Translations under genes and position numbers: made by a program
Origin: Chloroflexota bacterium
Lineage (GTDB): Bacteria; Chloroflexota; Anaerolineae; Anaerolineales; Villigracilaceae
Length of the DNA stretch: 64,000 nucleotides
NCBI GenBank assembly: GCA_016235445.1
Contig: JACRLB010000028.1
Coordinates: forward strand, 1-64,000
Direction of reading: 5' to 3'
The notes under the pieces: generated by a model
What the model saw: the letters and a program-made list of their open reading frames with translations, nothing else
The model's database searches: none
What the model was told of the DNA's origin: nothing
Shown here: positions 34,927 through 42,044 of the stretch, in pieces
Numbering within the stretch: position 1 is the first letter of the stretch
Layout: each line of letters opens with the position of its first letter

Positions 34927-34998
34927 GTGGATATATTTGAAGGGCGCGAACGCTTCGCATCCTGACTTTGGCATTTCCGCTTTCAACATCAGGAGACG

Positions 34999-35025
34999 TT
35001 GGACTCCGATTATTACCTTTATAAT
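34999..35025 (+). promoter_or_regulatory. Promoter of a leaderless mRNA
   Basis: TTGGAC (34999-35004), a 15-nt spacer and a perfect TATAAT (35020-35025). The ATG at 35032 is 7 nt beyond the -10, the usual transcription start distance, and there is no Shine-Dalgarno. Confidence 0.6.
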
Positions 35026-35031
35026 GAACTC

Positions 35032-36324
35032 ATGGATAAAACAGCAGTGATTATCGGCGGCGGGCCTGCGGGGCTTATGGCGGCGGAAGTGTTGAGCGGG
35101 CACGGCATAAACGTGGAGGTGTATGATGCGATGCCGTCCCTTGGAAGAAAATTATTAATGGCGGGCAAAAGCGGGTTGAACCTTACACACGCGGAGCCGT
35201 TCGAGAAATTTGTCTTGCGCTATGGAAGCCGAAAAGTGGAGGTGGAACATTGGCTAAAGGATTTCACGCCCGATGACCTGCGTGAGTGGGCGCGCGGACT
35301 TGGAGTTGAAACTTTCGTTGGCTCATCGGGGCGGGTGTTTCCGAAGGAGATGAAAGCCAGCCCATTGCTGAGAGCTTGGTTGAAAAAGCTGGATAAGGCG
35401 GGAGTCAATTTTCATTTGCGGCATCGGTGGAAGGGAACGATACGTCCCGTAGGTTTGACCCATGACAATGATTCTTCAAGCCAAACCTACGGGACGGTTG
35501 AAGTTGAATTTGAAACTCCCGATGGAATCAAAACCGTCAAAGCGGACGCGGTGATACTCGGCCTTGGCGGCGGCAGTTGGCGCAGACTCGGTTCGAGCGG
35601 GGAATGGGTCGATTGGCTGAATCAGGCCGGGGTTAAGGTGGAGGCGTTGAAACCATCCAATTGCGGATTTGATGTGGGGTGGAGTCCGATCTTTCAGGAA
35701 AAGTTTGACGGCCATCCGATCAAGTCTGTGGTGTTGTCGTTTGGGGATTTTCATCAGCAGGGTGAATTTATTGTCACGAAGGAAGGCGTGGAGGGGAGTT
35801 TGATCTACGCGGTTGCGGCGTTGATGCGCGATGAAATTTTGGCGAATGGCAGTGCGGTAATGCGGCTTGACCTTGCGCCCGATAAAACCGAAACGCAGTT
35901 GATCGAGCGGTTATCGAAGCCGCGCGGGTCGCGTTCGATGGCGAGTCATTTGGAAAAGACAGTTGGGGTGAAAGGCGTGAAGGCGGGCCTGTTGCGTGAG
36001 TTTGTGCCGAAGGATGATTTCGCAAATATTGAAAAGCTTGCGTTTTACATGAAGCAATTGCCTGTGCCGTTGATTGCGACCCGTCCGCTGGATGAAGCCA
36101 TCAGCAGTGCGGGCGGCGTGAGTTTTGAGTCGCTGGATGAAAATTTGATGTTGAAGAATATCCCTGGCGTTTTTTGCGCCGGTGAAATGCTGGATTGGGA
36201 AGCGCCGACTGGCGGTTATTTGTTGACAGCATGTTTTGCAAGCGGGCGCGTGGCGGGAACGGGAGTGATGAAGTGGATGGGCGAAAACAGAGGACAGATG
36301 AAAGAAAAAGAGGGTAACTGCTGA
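35032..36324 (+). CDS. HI0933-like (TIGR03862-type) NAD(P)/FAD-dependent flavoprotein
   Basis: 430 residues from ATG 35032. The N-terminal FAD-binding loop is AVIIGGGPAGLMAAE, followed by GRKLLMAGKSGLNLTH typical of the HI0933/BaiN group, LGLGGGSW in the middle, and the C-terminal FAD motif GEMLDWEAPTGGYLL. Members are FAD oxidoreductases, mostly of unknown substrate. Residues about 138-155 come from an inverted repeat at 35443-35496 and are absent from the usual family layout. The promoter geometry suggests a leaderless message. Confidence 0.85.
   Translation: MDKTAVIIGGGPAGLMAAEVLSGHGINVEVYDAMPSLGRKLLMAGKSGLNLTHAEPFEKFVLRYGSRKVEVEHWLKDFTPDDLREWARGLGVETFVGSSGRVFPKEMKASPLLRAWLKKLDKAGVNFHLRHRWKGTIRPVGLTHDNDSSSQTYGTVEVEFETPDGIKTVKADAVILGLGGGSWRRLGSSGEWVDWLNQAGVKVEALKPSNCGFDVGWSPIFQEKFDGHPIKSVVLSFGDFHQQGEFIVTKEGVEGSLIYAVAALMRDEILANGSAVMRLDLAPDKTETQLIERLSKPRGSRSMASHLEKTVGVKGVKAGLLREFVPKDDFANIEKLAFYMKQLPVPLIATRPLDEAISSAGGVSFESLDENLMLKNIPGVFCAGEMLDWEAPTGGYLLTACFASGRVAGTGVMKWMGENRGQMKEKEGNC
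35443..35496. repeat. Inverted repeat inside the flavoprotein gene
   Basis: 15-bp perfect arms CGTCCCGTAGGTTTG and CAAACCTACGGGACG separated by 24 bp. A close relative with CGTCCCGAAGGTTT arms lies between genes at 53487-53536. It is translated in frame and adds a loop of about 18 residues. Confidence 0.75.
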
Positions 36325-36350
36325 GGCAATCACCTGCGCATTCCCTGCCC

Positions 36351-36451
36351 GCCTGGACGTAAACGTCCAGGCTATGTTACAAAGTCCGCTAAAGCGGACT
36401 AGTCGCCTTTAGGCGACTTTGTAAAGATAGCCGTAGGCTAAAGCCTACGGC
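36351..36451. repeat. Four consecutive small palindromes
   Basis: GCCTGGACGTAAACGTCCAG(GC) 36351-36372; AGTCCGCTAAAGCGGACT 36383-36400; AGTCGCCTTTAGGCGACT 36401-36418; GCCGTAGGCTAAAGCCTACG(GC) 36430-36451. Three are centred on TAAA/TTTA and one on GTAAAC. They lie between the end of the flavoprotein gene and a convergent gene. Confidence 0.8.
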
Positions 36452-36547
36452 GGAGCAAGGCGCCTGAGTAGTTACAAAAGAGGAATGATTACCAAACCTT
36501 GCCGCGCAACCGCGCAACAAGGTTTGGATTGAGTCAATTTCTTTTCA

Positions 36548-37249
36548 TTAGAAGAACCAATACCCCACCAACGCGGACGCTAATGTCATGCTGATGTTAT
36601 CAATGTCCTTGTAATGCAGTGACTCGACCACTGCTCCCACGATTGCGATTATGGTAATTGGTAAAAGGTAATTGGTAATTGTTCCGCCAAACACTCCTGC
36701 GCTGACGTAAACAAAAATAATCACCGCAGACAACACCCACCCGCCGAAGAATACACCCAGAGTCCCCGCCACAGACTTATCCCTGCTCCACGGCAATTTG
36801 GCGGAGACAAAACGCCGCCCGACGATATCCGCAATGCCATCACCACCGCACATCATCATCAACGCGATGATACCGATGGGGGAATCCTTCCAATAGACCA
36901 GCGTCAACACCACGAACATAACCCCGTAATACAGCGGACCGCGTAGAATCTCCTTCGCGTCCCCCGTGCGGGACATGGCTTTGACCGAGGCTTCGTCCTT
37001 CATTACGCCGAGTCCGATCAACGCGAACTGCACCGTGATCGCAAACGGAACCAACGCCGCCAGCCACCGCGCGGACGGGTCGTCATTAAACAGAAACCAG
37101 CACAACACGAACAGCGGACCTGTGCCAATGTGAATGACCTTGCGGCTGAGCTTGCTGTCCATCCACCCGCGATGGGCGATGAAGTCCATGGAGCGCAGGA
37201 AGATGAGAGAAAGGGCAAAGGTGAGGATGAGGGCGATGTAGTTATTCAA
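36548..37249 (-). CDS. Phytol kinase/dolichol kinase-like (CTP-transferase superfamily) membrane protein
   Basis: 233 residues from TTG 37249 (AGGAG 6 nt upstream). Seven or so membrane helices. Motifs SRKVIHIGTGP, CGGDGIADIVGRRF, LPWSRDKSVAGTLGVF and VESL....DNI match the Sec59/VTE5/DgkA-like CTP-dependent lipid kinase family, which phosphorylates polyprenols, phytol or diacylglycerol. The segment GTITNYLLPITII is encoded by a simple repeat (GGTAATTGGTAA units) like those found between genes. Confidence 0.75.
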   Translation of the reverse strand: MNNYIALILTFALSLIFLRSMDFIAHRGWMDSKLSRKVIHIGTGPLFVLCWFLFNDDPSARWLAALVPFAITVQFALIGLGVMKDEASVKAMSRTGDAKEILRGPLYYGVMFVVLTLVYWKDSPIGIIALMMMCGGDGIADIVGRRFVSAKLPWSRDKSVAGTLGVFFGGWVLSAVIIFVYVSAGVFGGTITNYLLPITIIAIVGAVVESLHYKDIDNISMTLASALVGYWFF

Positions 37250-37332
37250 GGTGAACTCCTGAAAGGATTGGTTTTCACACTAGAACCCAAAGTTGAATGA
37301 TTGGTTATTCCTGGGCTATAATCCGCAATCGC

Positions 37333-37437
37333 GTGTCCCGTCATTGCGAGCCGCGCTCTTGCTCGCTTGCCCTGATGTACTTCGGGGTTGCGGCAAAGCA
37401 ATCTCGCGCAAGTGTCGGGCTGTCGCCCTCGCAATGA
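37333..37437. repeat. GTCATTGCGAG-type palindromic repeat
   Basis: Begins CCCGTCATTGCGAGCCGCGC, contains GCAAAGCAATCTCGC and ends CCTCGCAATGACAAA. Another copy lies at 39486-39593. This REP-like sequence class is widespread in bacteria. Confidence 0.75.
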
Positions 37438-37458
37438 CAAATTTAACTGGAGGAACCC

Positions 37459-37845
37459 TTGCGTACCAAACTCACCATACTCATGCTCGCCCTGAGCATC
37501 ATCCTTTCCGCCTGCGGAGCGTCCACTTCTGGGGGTGCGACAATCGCCGTCGAAAACTACATCACTGCCCTTGCCGCCAAAGACCAAGCCGCCCTCATCT
37601 CCAACTCCTGCGCCGACTGGGAAGATGACGCCCTGATCGAACTCGACTCCTTCGCCCTCGTCGAAGTCACCGTGGACGGAATGTCCTGCGCCGAGTCCGG
37701 TACCGACGGCGACAAAACCCTCGTCGACTGCACAGGCATGTTAAACATGAGCTACAACGGCGAACCCCAATCCCTCGACCTCGCCGACCGCACCTACGAA
37801 GTCATCGAGCAAGACGGGGACTGGCTTGTGTGTGGAGTGCGTTAA
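37459..37845 (+). CDS. Small lipoprotein of unknown function
   Basis: 128 residues from TTG 37459 (GGAGG 5 nt upstream). Lipobox LSAC (Cys19), then a short DUF4878-like or NTF2-like alpha/beta domain (IAVENYITALAAKDQAALISN) with Cys pairs that may form disulfides. It lies 91 bp upstream of the acylation locus on the same strand, separated by an inverted repeat; whether it belongs to that unit is open. Confidence 0.65.
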   Translation: MRTKLTILMLALSIILSACGASTSGGATIAVENYITALAAKDQAALISNSCADWEDDALIELDSFALVEVTVDGMSCAESGTDGDKTLVDCTGMLNMSYNGEPQSLDLADRTYEVIEQDGDWLVCGVR

Positions 37846-37851
37846 ACCTAC

Positions 37852-37927
37852 TTACCACAAAGGGTCACGAAGGTACACGAAGGAAAAGCTTTAAAACCTT
37901 TGTGACACTTTGTGACCCTTCGTGGTT
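37852..37927. repeat. ACCACAAAGGGTCAC inverted repeat
   Basis: TACCACAAAGGGTCACGAAG and its inverted partner GTGACCCTTCGTGGTT enclose AAAGCTTT. A near-identical element occupies 50867-50940. Confidence 0.75.
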
Positions 37928-37936
37928 AAAAAAATA

Positions 37937-38053
37937 ATGAAACAAATCTTCACCCGCGAAAACCTCCTCGCCCTCCTGCTCTGCCTCATCCTCATCGCCC
38001 TCGTCATCTTCACCGCAGACAGCAGTCCCACATGGATATATCAAGGCTTCTAA
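37937..38053 (+). CDS. DltX-like 38-residue membrane micropeptide
   Basis: Reading ATG 37937 to TAA 38051-38053 gives 38 residues: a polar N-terminus, one membrane helix (about 8-27, LLALLLCLILIALVIF) and the C-terminal end SPTWIYQGF. The MBOAT gene starts at the very next base. In Gram-positive dlt operons the micropeptide DltX has one helix and ends near FIYNEF; its Tyr has been reported as an acyl carrier that enters the MBOAT tunnel. Tyr35 here is in the same place. The size, position and terminal motif support a DltX-like role; homology by sequence alone cannot be shown at this length. No strong ribosome-binding site. Confidence 0.65.
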   Translation: MKQIFTRENLLALLLCLILIALVIFTADSSPTWIYQGF

Positions 38054-39484
38054 ATGGCGCTTGAGCAAATTCTGATTCTCATCACCGCCTCGCTTCTTTG
38101 CGGCATCTTTCTGCGCAACCGCGGCAGGACGTGGTTCATGCTCATCGCCAGCGTCCTCGTCATCTTCTGGCTGCAACCCGCCCTCCCCATCCGCGGCGCA
38201 GACTTCTGGATTCCCCTCGCCACCCTCATCCTCGTCATCTTCACCTGGCGCCTCACCGCCGACGACGAAACTCGCAAACAGTGCAAAAACTACATCACCC
38301 TTGCCATCGTTGCAAGCGTTGTTCTTCTCCTCAACCTCACCCGCTTCATTCCACAACTTCAACTCTTCACCGCCTCGCGCCCACCCCAACTCGAAACGAC
38401 TCTTCTCATCTTTTTGATAACAGGACTGACGCTGATAGTTTTATCTCGTCTGACACGTTTCAGCGCTTCCTTCTTAACGGTGGGCTTGATCCTAACCATC
38501 GGGCTTTTTCTCACCCTGAAAATTCCCGCCCTCACCTACTGGACGAGTTACTTCCTCCGCTCTCTCACAAACCAATCCGTCAACCAACTACGCCCCACAG
38601 ACTTCACCTGGCTCGGCTTTTCCTACGTCGCCTTCCGCCTCATCCACACCATCCGCGACCGCCAAATGGGACGCACCCCCTCCGTAGACCTCGGCGAATA
38701 TCTCACCTACGTCATCTTCTTCCCCGCCTTCACCGCAGGCCCCATAGACCGCCTCGAACGTTTCATCAAAGATCTCCGCGCTCCCTTCGCAGGTCTGACT
38801 CTCGACACGTTCTACCCCGCGGGTCAACGCCTGCTCCTCGGCTTGTTCAAAAAATTCGTCATCGCAGATGCGCTGGCATTGATCGCCCTGAACGACACCA
38901 ACGCAACCCAAATCACCTCCGCATTCTGGATGTGGATCATCGTCTACGCCTACGCCTTCCAAATCTACTTCGACTTCAGCGGCTACACCGACATCGCCCT
39001 CGGCATCGCAGGACTGCTCGGAATCAAACTGCCTGAAAATTTCGCCTCGCCCTACCTCAAACCCAACCTGACCCAATTCTGGAACAACTGGCACATGACA
39101 CTCACCCAGTGGTTCCGCGCTTATTTCTTTAATCCCATCACCCGCTGGCTCAGGTCGTGGCAAAAACCTTTATCCATCCCGATGATGATTCTGCTGACAC
39201 AAGTCGCCACCATGCTGTTGATCGGCTTCTGGCACGGCGTCACCTGGAACTTCACCCTCTGGGGCTTGTGGCACGGGCTGGGACTCTTCATCCACAACCG
39301 CTGGAGTGACTTCACAAAAGCCAAGTCCACTGCGTGGGCAACGACGCCAATCAAGCAAGCCGTCTTGAACATCAGCGGCATCCTGCTCACTTTCCATTTT
39401 GTAGCGCTTGGTTGGATTTTCTTCGCGCTCTCGTCACCCGTCACATCATGGCTGGTGATTTTGAAATTGTTTGGAGTTCGCTAA
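38054..39484 (+). CDS. MBOAT family O-acyltransferase (DltB/AlgI-like)
   Basis: 476 residues, about 11 or 12 membrane helices. MBOAT core motifs: FFPAFTAGPIDRLERF, FDFSGYTDIALG, FWNNWHMTLTQWFRAYFF and the catalytic region GFWHGVTWNF with His394, plus a second His407 in WGLWHG. Such proteins move an acyl group from a cytoplasmic donor to an envelope polymer or sugar outside. It begins directly after the micropeptide stop and precedes SGNH, ACP and ligase genes, so the donor is probably the acyl-ACP encoded here. Confidence 0.9.
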   Translation: MALEQILILITASLLCGIFLRNRGRTWFMLIASVLVIFWLQPALPIRGADFWIPLATLILVIFTWRLTADDETRKQCKNYITLAIVASVVLLLNLTRFIPQLQLFTASRPPQLETTLLIFLITGLTLIVLSRLTRFSASFLTVGLILTIGLFLTLKIPALTYWTSYFLRSLTNQSVNQLRPTDFTWLGFSYVAFRLIHTIRDRQMGRTPSVDLGEYLTYVIFFPAFTAGPIDRLERFIKDLRAPFAGLTLDTFYPAGQRLLLGLFKKFVIADALALIALNDTNATQITSAFWMWIIVYAYAFQIYFDFSGYTDIALGIAGLLGIKLPENFASPYLKPNLTQFWNNWHMTLTQWFRAYFFNPITRWLRSWQKPLSIPMMILLTQVATMLLIGFWHGVTWNFTLWGLWHGLGLFIHNRWSDFTKAKSTAWATTPIKQAVLNISGILLTFHFVALGWIFFALSSPVTSWLVILKLFGVR

Positions 39485-39485
39485 T

Positions 39486-39593
39486 CCCGTCATTGCGAGG
39501 GCGGTGCTCTTCCCCCCGAAGCAATCTCGGGAGCATGCTTGGAGATTGCTTCGCCGCGAAGAACAAGAGCGCGGCTCGTAATGACGGAATAAT
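39486..39593. repeat. GTCATTGCGAG-type palindromic repeat, second copy
   Basis: Begins CCCGTCATTGCGAGGGCGGT, contains GAAGCAATCTCGGGAGCATG and GGAGATTGCTTCGCCGCGAA, and ends GCTCGTAATGACGGAATAA. It sits inside the acylation locus between the MBOAT and first SGNH gene. Confidence 0.75.
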
Positions 39594-39599
39594 AAAATC

Positions 39600-40703
39600 A
39601 TGAATCAATCCATCAAACCCCTCAACGTCCTCATCAAGGGACTGATCTTATTCCTGCTCTTCAACCTCGTCATCGCCGCGTGCCAGCCGAGGGTGGGACA
39701 ATTTTCGCTATACAACGCCCTCTTTCGTGGGCGGGAGCGATTGCCTTTTGGCGAGAACCCCAGGCAATCGTACAATCTCAGCCTCTTCAACCTGGATGCG
39801 ATGTTCGCCTCGCACATCATCGACGGCGCGCCAAAAGCGGACGATGAATTCCGCGTCATCATCATCGGGGATTCGTCTGTGTGGGGGACGTTGCTCAAGC
39901 CAGAGGAAACATTGGCAGGGCAATTGAATGAAGCAAGCCTTAACGCCTGCGGAAAAAATGTCCGCGCGTATAATTTGGGGTATCCCACCATCGCGTTGAC
40001 CAAAGATGTGATGATGCTATCTTACGGAATGGGATACGACCCCGACCTCGTCATCTGGATGACGACGCTCGATGCGTTTCCGCTGGAAAAGCAAACGTCC
40101 ACGCCGCTGGTGGCTAACAACGAGGAAACTGTTCGAGGACTGGCAACCAGCTATCAGTTAAGAGTCGAGGCGGATGATCCCAACTTCGAGAAAAAATCCT
40201 TTTGGGAGAAAACGTTTGTGGGAGATAGGCGCTCATGGGCAGACATCATCCGTCTTCAAATTTATGGCGTGATGTGGTCGGCTGCGGGGATTGACCAGTT
40301 TTATCCCGCTGAGTATGAAAAAGCGCAAACTGATTTTGAGGCGGATGAAAGTTATCACGAACTCACGTCACCTTTGAATGAAGATGCGCTCGCGTTGAAC
40401 GCGCTGGAGGCGGGGTTCAACGTGGCGGGCGAGACGCCCATGCTGTTGGTAAATGAGCCTATGTTAATAAGTTCGGGCGCGAACAGCGACATCCGCTATA
40501 ATTTTTTCTATCCGCGCTGGGCGTATGACGAGTACCGCGAGATGATGACTGCGTTGAGCCAGGCAAACGGCTGGACGTATGTGGACTTGTGGGATGCGAT
40601 CCCCGCAAATGAATTCACCAACAGCGCAATTCATTTGACGCCCGCGGGAGAGAAATTGCTCGCTGAAAATCTCGCGCCGTATATTTTTGAAAATTGCAAA
40701 TGA
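39600..40703 (+). CDS. Membrane-anchored SGNH/DltD-like protein
   Basis: 367 residues with an N-terminal signal anchor (about 9-27). SGNH block I VIIIGDSSVWG gives Ser92 as nucleophile; a C-terminal block contains IHLTPAGEKLL with His345. The Asp normally three residues before that His is Ser342 here, so the triad may be incomplete. DltD and AlgJ/X-type SGNH proteins assist MBOAT transferases on the outer face of the membrane by taking or placing acyl groups. Its position right after the MBOAT gene supports that role. Confidence 0.75.
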   Translation: MNQSIKPLNVLIKGLILFLLFNLVIAACQPRVGQFSLYNALFRGRERLPFGENPRQSYNLSLFNLDAMFASHIIDGAPKADDEFRVIIIGDSSVWGTLLKPEETLAGQLNEASLNACGKNVRAYNLGYPTIALTKDVMMLSYGMGYDPDLVIWMTTLDAFPLEKQTSTPLVANNEETVRGLATSYQLRVEADDPNFEKKSFWEKTFVGDRRSWADIIRLQIYGVMWSAAGIDQFYPAEYEKAQTDFEADESYHELTSPLNEDALALNALEAGFNVAGETPMLLVNEPMLISSGANSDIRYNFFYPRWAYDEYREMMTALSQANGWTYVDLWDAIPANEFTNSAIHLTPAGEKLLAENLAPYIFENCK

Positions 40704-40739
40704 CGATGGACGATGTTCCGTGGTCTGTCGTCCATCGTC
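40702..40739 (+). terminator. Hairpin between the two SGNH genes
   Basis: 12-bp perfect stem GACGATGGACGA/TCGTCCATCGTC followed by TATTTT, overlapping the stop codon of the first gene. It may be an attenuator inside the operon. Confidence 0.6.
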
Positions 40740-40758
40740 TATTTTAACAGGAGCATGA

Positions 40759-41685
40759 ATGAAGGTTCGATCTATCTTTCTATTAGTAGTTGTTCTTCTG
40801 GCGGCTTGCACCAGCGCGCCAGCGACATCACAACTTGAAACTGCGGCAACCTCCGCACCCGTGGAAGCCACCGAAGCCGCAACCGAAGCGGTTGAATTAA
40901 CAGAAGCCACTGCCACGCCGCGCCCGACCCTCGCGCCTGACGAATGGAAGACTCTTCCCATCGTCCCGCAAGTGACCGACACCGCCCGCGAAATTTACGC
41001 GCGCGGATTGGCAATGGGCAACGACCCCAATGCCTTCTCGAAAGTGGGCGATTGCCAGACCAACACAGGTTTCTATCTCGTAGATTTCGACCATGAAGAC
41101 TGGTACAGTCTCGGCGAAAAATACGCCTACTTGCAAGACACGATTGATTATTACGAAGGTTCTTATTCCCGCACCAGCCTCGCCATGCGCGACGGGTATA
41201 ATGTTGCCGCAATTCTCACAGCATTGCGAGCCGACCCCAAGCAATGCGAAAAAGGCGAGATGCCGATTGCCTGCGAGTTTCGTTTGCACAACCCCAGCAT
41301 TGCGATCATCAGTTTGGAAACCAACTTCAACGACCGCCCCGCTGACGATTACGGCAAGTACATGCGCCAGATCATTGAATATTCCATCGAGCAGGGCGTG
41401 GTTCCCATCCTCGCCACGAAAGGCGATAACCTCGAAGGCGACGACAGCATCAACGCTGAAATTGCGGAAATTGCTGTAGAATATGACATTCCACTGTGGA
41501 ATTTATGGGCGGCGCTCCAGCCCCTGCCGAATCAGGGACACGACACCGACCTGAACGACGGCTTCCATCTCTCGTTCTCGCGCAACTTTTTTGATAAGCC
41601 CAAGAACATGCTCAGCGGCTGGCCCTGGCGCAACCTCACTGCCTTGCAGGCGTTGGATGCGGTGAGGGTAGGGTTAAGTGAATAG
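40759..41685 (+). CDS. SGNH-fold lipoprotein with Cys in place of the nucleophile Ser
   Basis: 308 residues. Lipobox LAAC (Cys17), a Thr/Ala/Glu-rich linker to about residue 60, then an SGNH-like domain. Block I reads KVGDCQTN, with Cys99 (codon TGC, 41053-41055) where Ser is expected. ISLETNFND resembles the Asn-containing block. The C-terminal block LNDGFHLS keeps Asp267 and His270. It could act as a thiol acyl carrier or be catalytically altered. ACAGGAG precedes the ATG. Part of the acylation locus. Confidence 0.7.
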   Translation: MKVRSIFLLVVVLLAACTSAPATSQLETAATSAPVEATEAATEAVELTEATATPRPTLAPDEWKTLPIVPQVTDTAREIYARGLAMGNDPNAFSKVGDCQTNTGFYLVDFDHEDWYSLGEKYAYLQDTIDYYEGSYSRTSLAMRDGYNVAAILTALRADPKQCEKGEMPIACEFRLHNPSIAIISLETNFNDRPADDYGKYMRQIIEYSIEQGVVPILATKGDNLEGDDSINAEIAEIAVEYDIPLWNLWAALQPLPNQGHDTDLNDGFHLSFSRNFFDKPKNMLSGWPWRNLTALQALDAVRVGLSE

Positions 41686-41735
41686 TGCTCAGTAGTCAGT
41701 AAACAGTCATCAGTAAACAGTGGAAAGGAACAAAA

Positions 41736-41981
41736 ATGTCCAACGAAACCATAAGCGCCCTTGCAAAATTCATCGCCGAAAAAATCCTCAAACAGCCGGG
41801 CAAAGTCATCTCCCCTGACGAAACCCTCATCTCCAGCGGACTGATCGACTCATTCAGCCTCATGGACCTGGCCCTCTTCATCGAAGACACCTTCAACGTC
41901 CGCATTGAAGACACTGAATTGAATGCAGACACCTTCGATAATTTGAATCAACTCGCCAGCTTGATTGCGTCGCGCAAATAA
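41736..41981 (+). CDS. Acyl carrier protein (DltC-like role)
   Basis: 81 residues, four-helix ACP fold: LAKFIAEKIL, then LISSGLIDSFSLMDLALFIEDTFNV with Ser39 in IDSFS as the phosphopantetheine site, and a C-terminal helix. It carries the acyl group as a thioester between the ligase downstream and the MBOAT complex. AAAGGAAC lies upstream of ATG 41736. Its small size and dedicated setting argue against a general fatty-acid ACP. Confidence 0.88.
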   Translation: MSNETISALAKFIAEKILKQPGKVISPDETLISSGLIDSFSLMDLALFIEDTFNVRIEDTELNADTFDNLNQLASLIASRK

Positions 41982-41985
41982 AACA

Positions 41986-42043
41986 TCTATATTCCGCATT
42001 CTGCATTCTTCATTCCGCCTTCTTCATTCCGCATTCCGCCTTC
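41986..42043. repeat. Low-complexity ATTCCGC/ATTCTTC tract
   Basis: Seven or so near-tandem CATTC-type units (ATTCCGCATTCTGCATTCTT...) fill the gap between the ACP and ligase genes. No ribosome-binding site is visible for the ligase. Confidence 0.5.
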
Positions 42044-42044
42044 A

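Noticed and set aside
38098..39036. 312-codon His/Pro/Arg-rich ORF inside the MBOAT gene
   Set aside because: It is an alternate-frame shadow of the MBOAT coding sequence.
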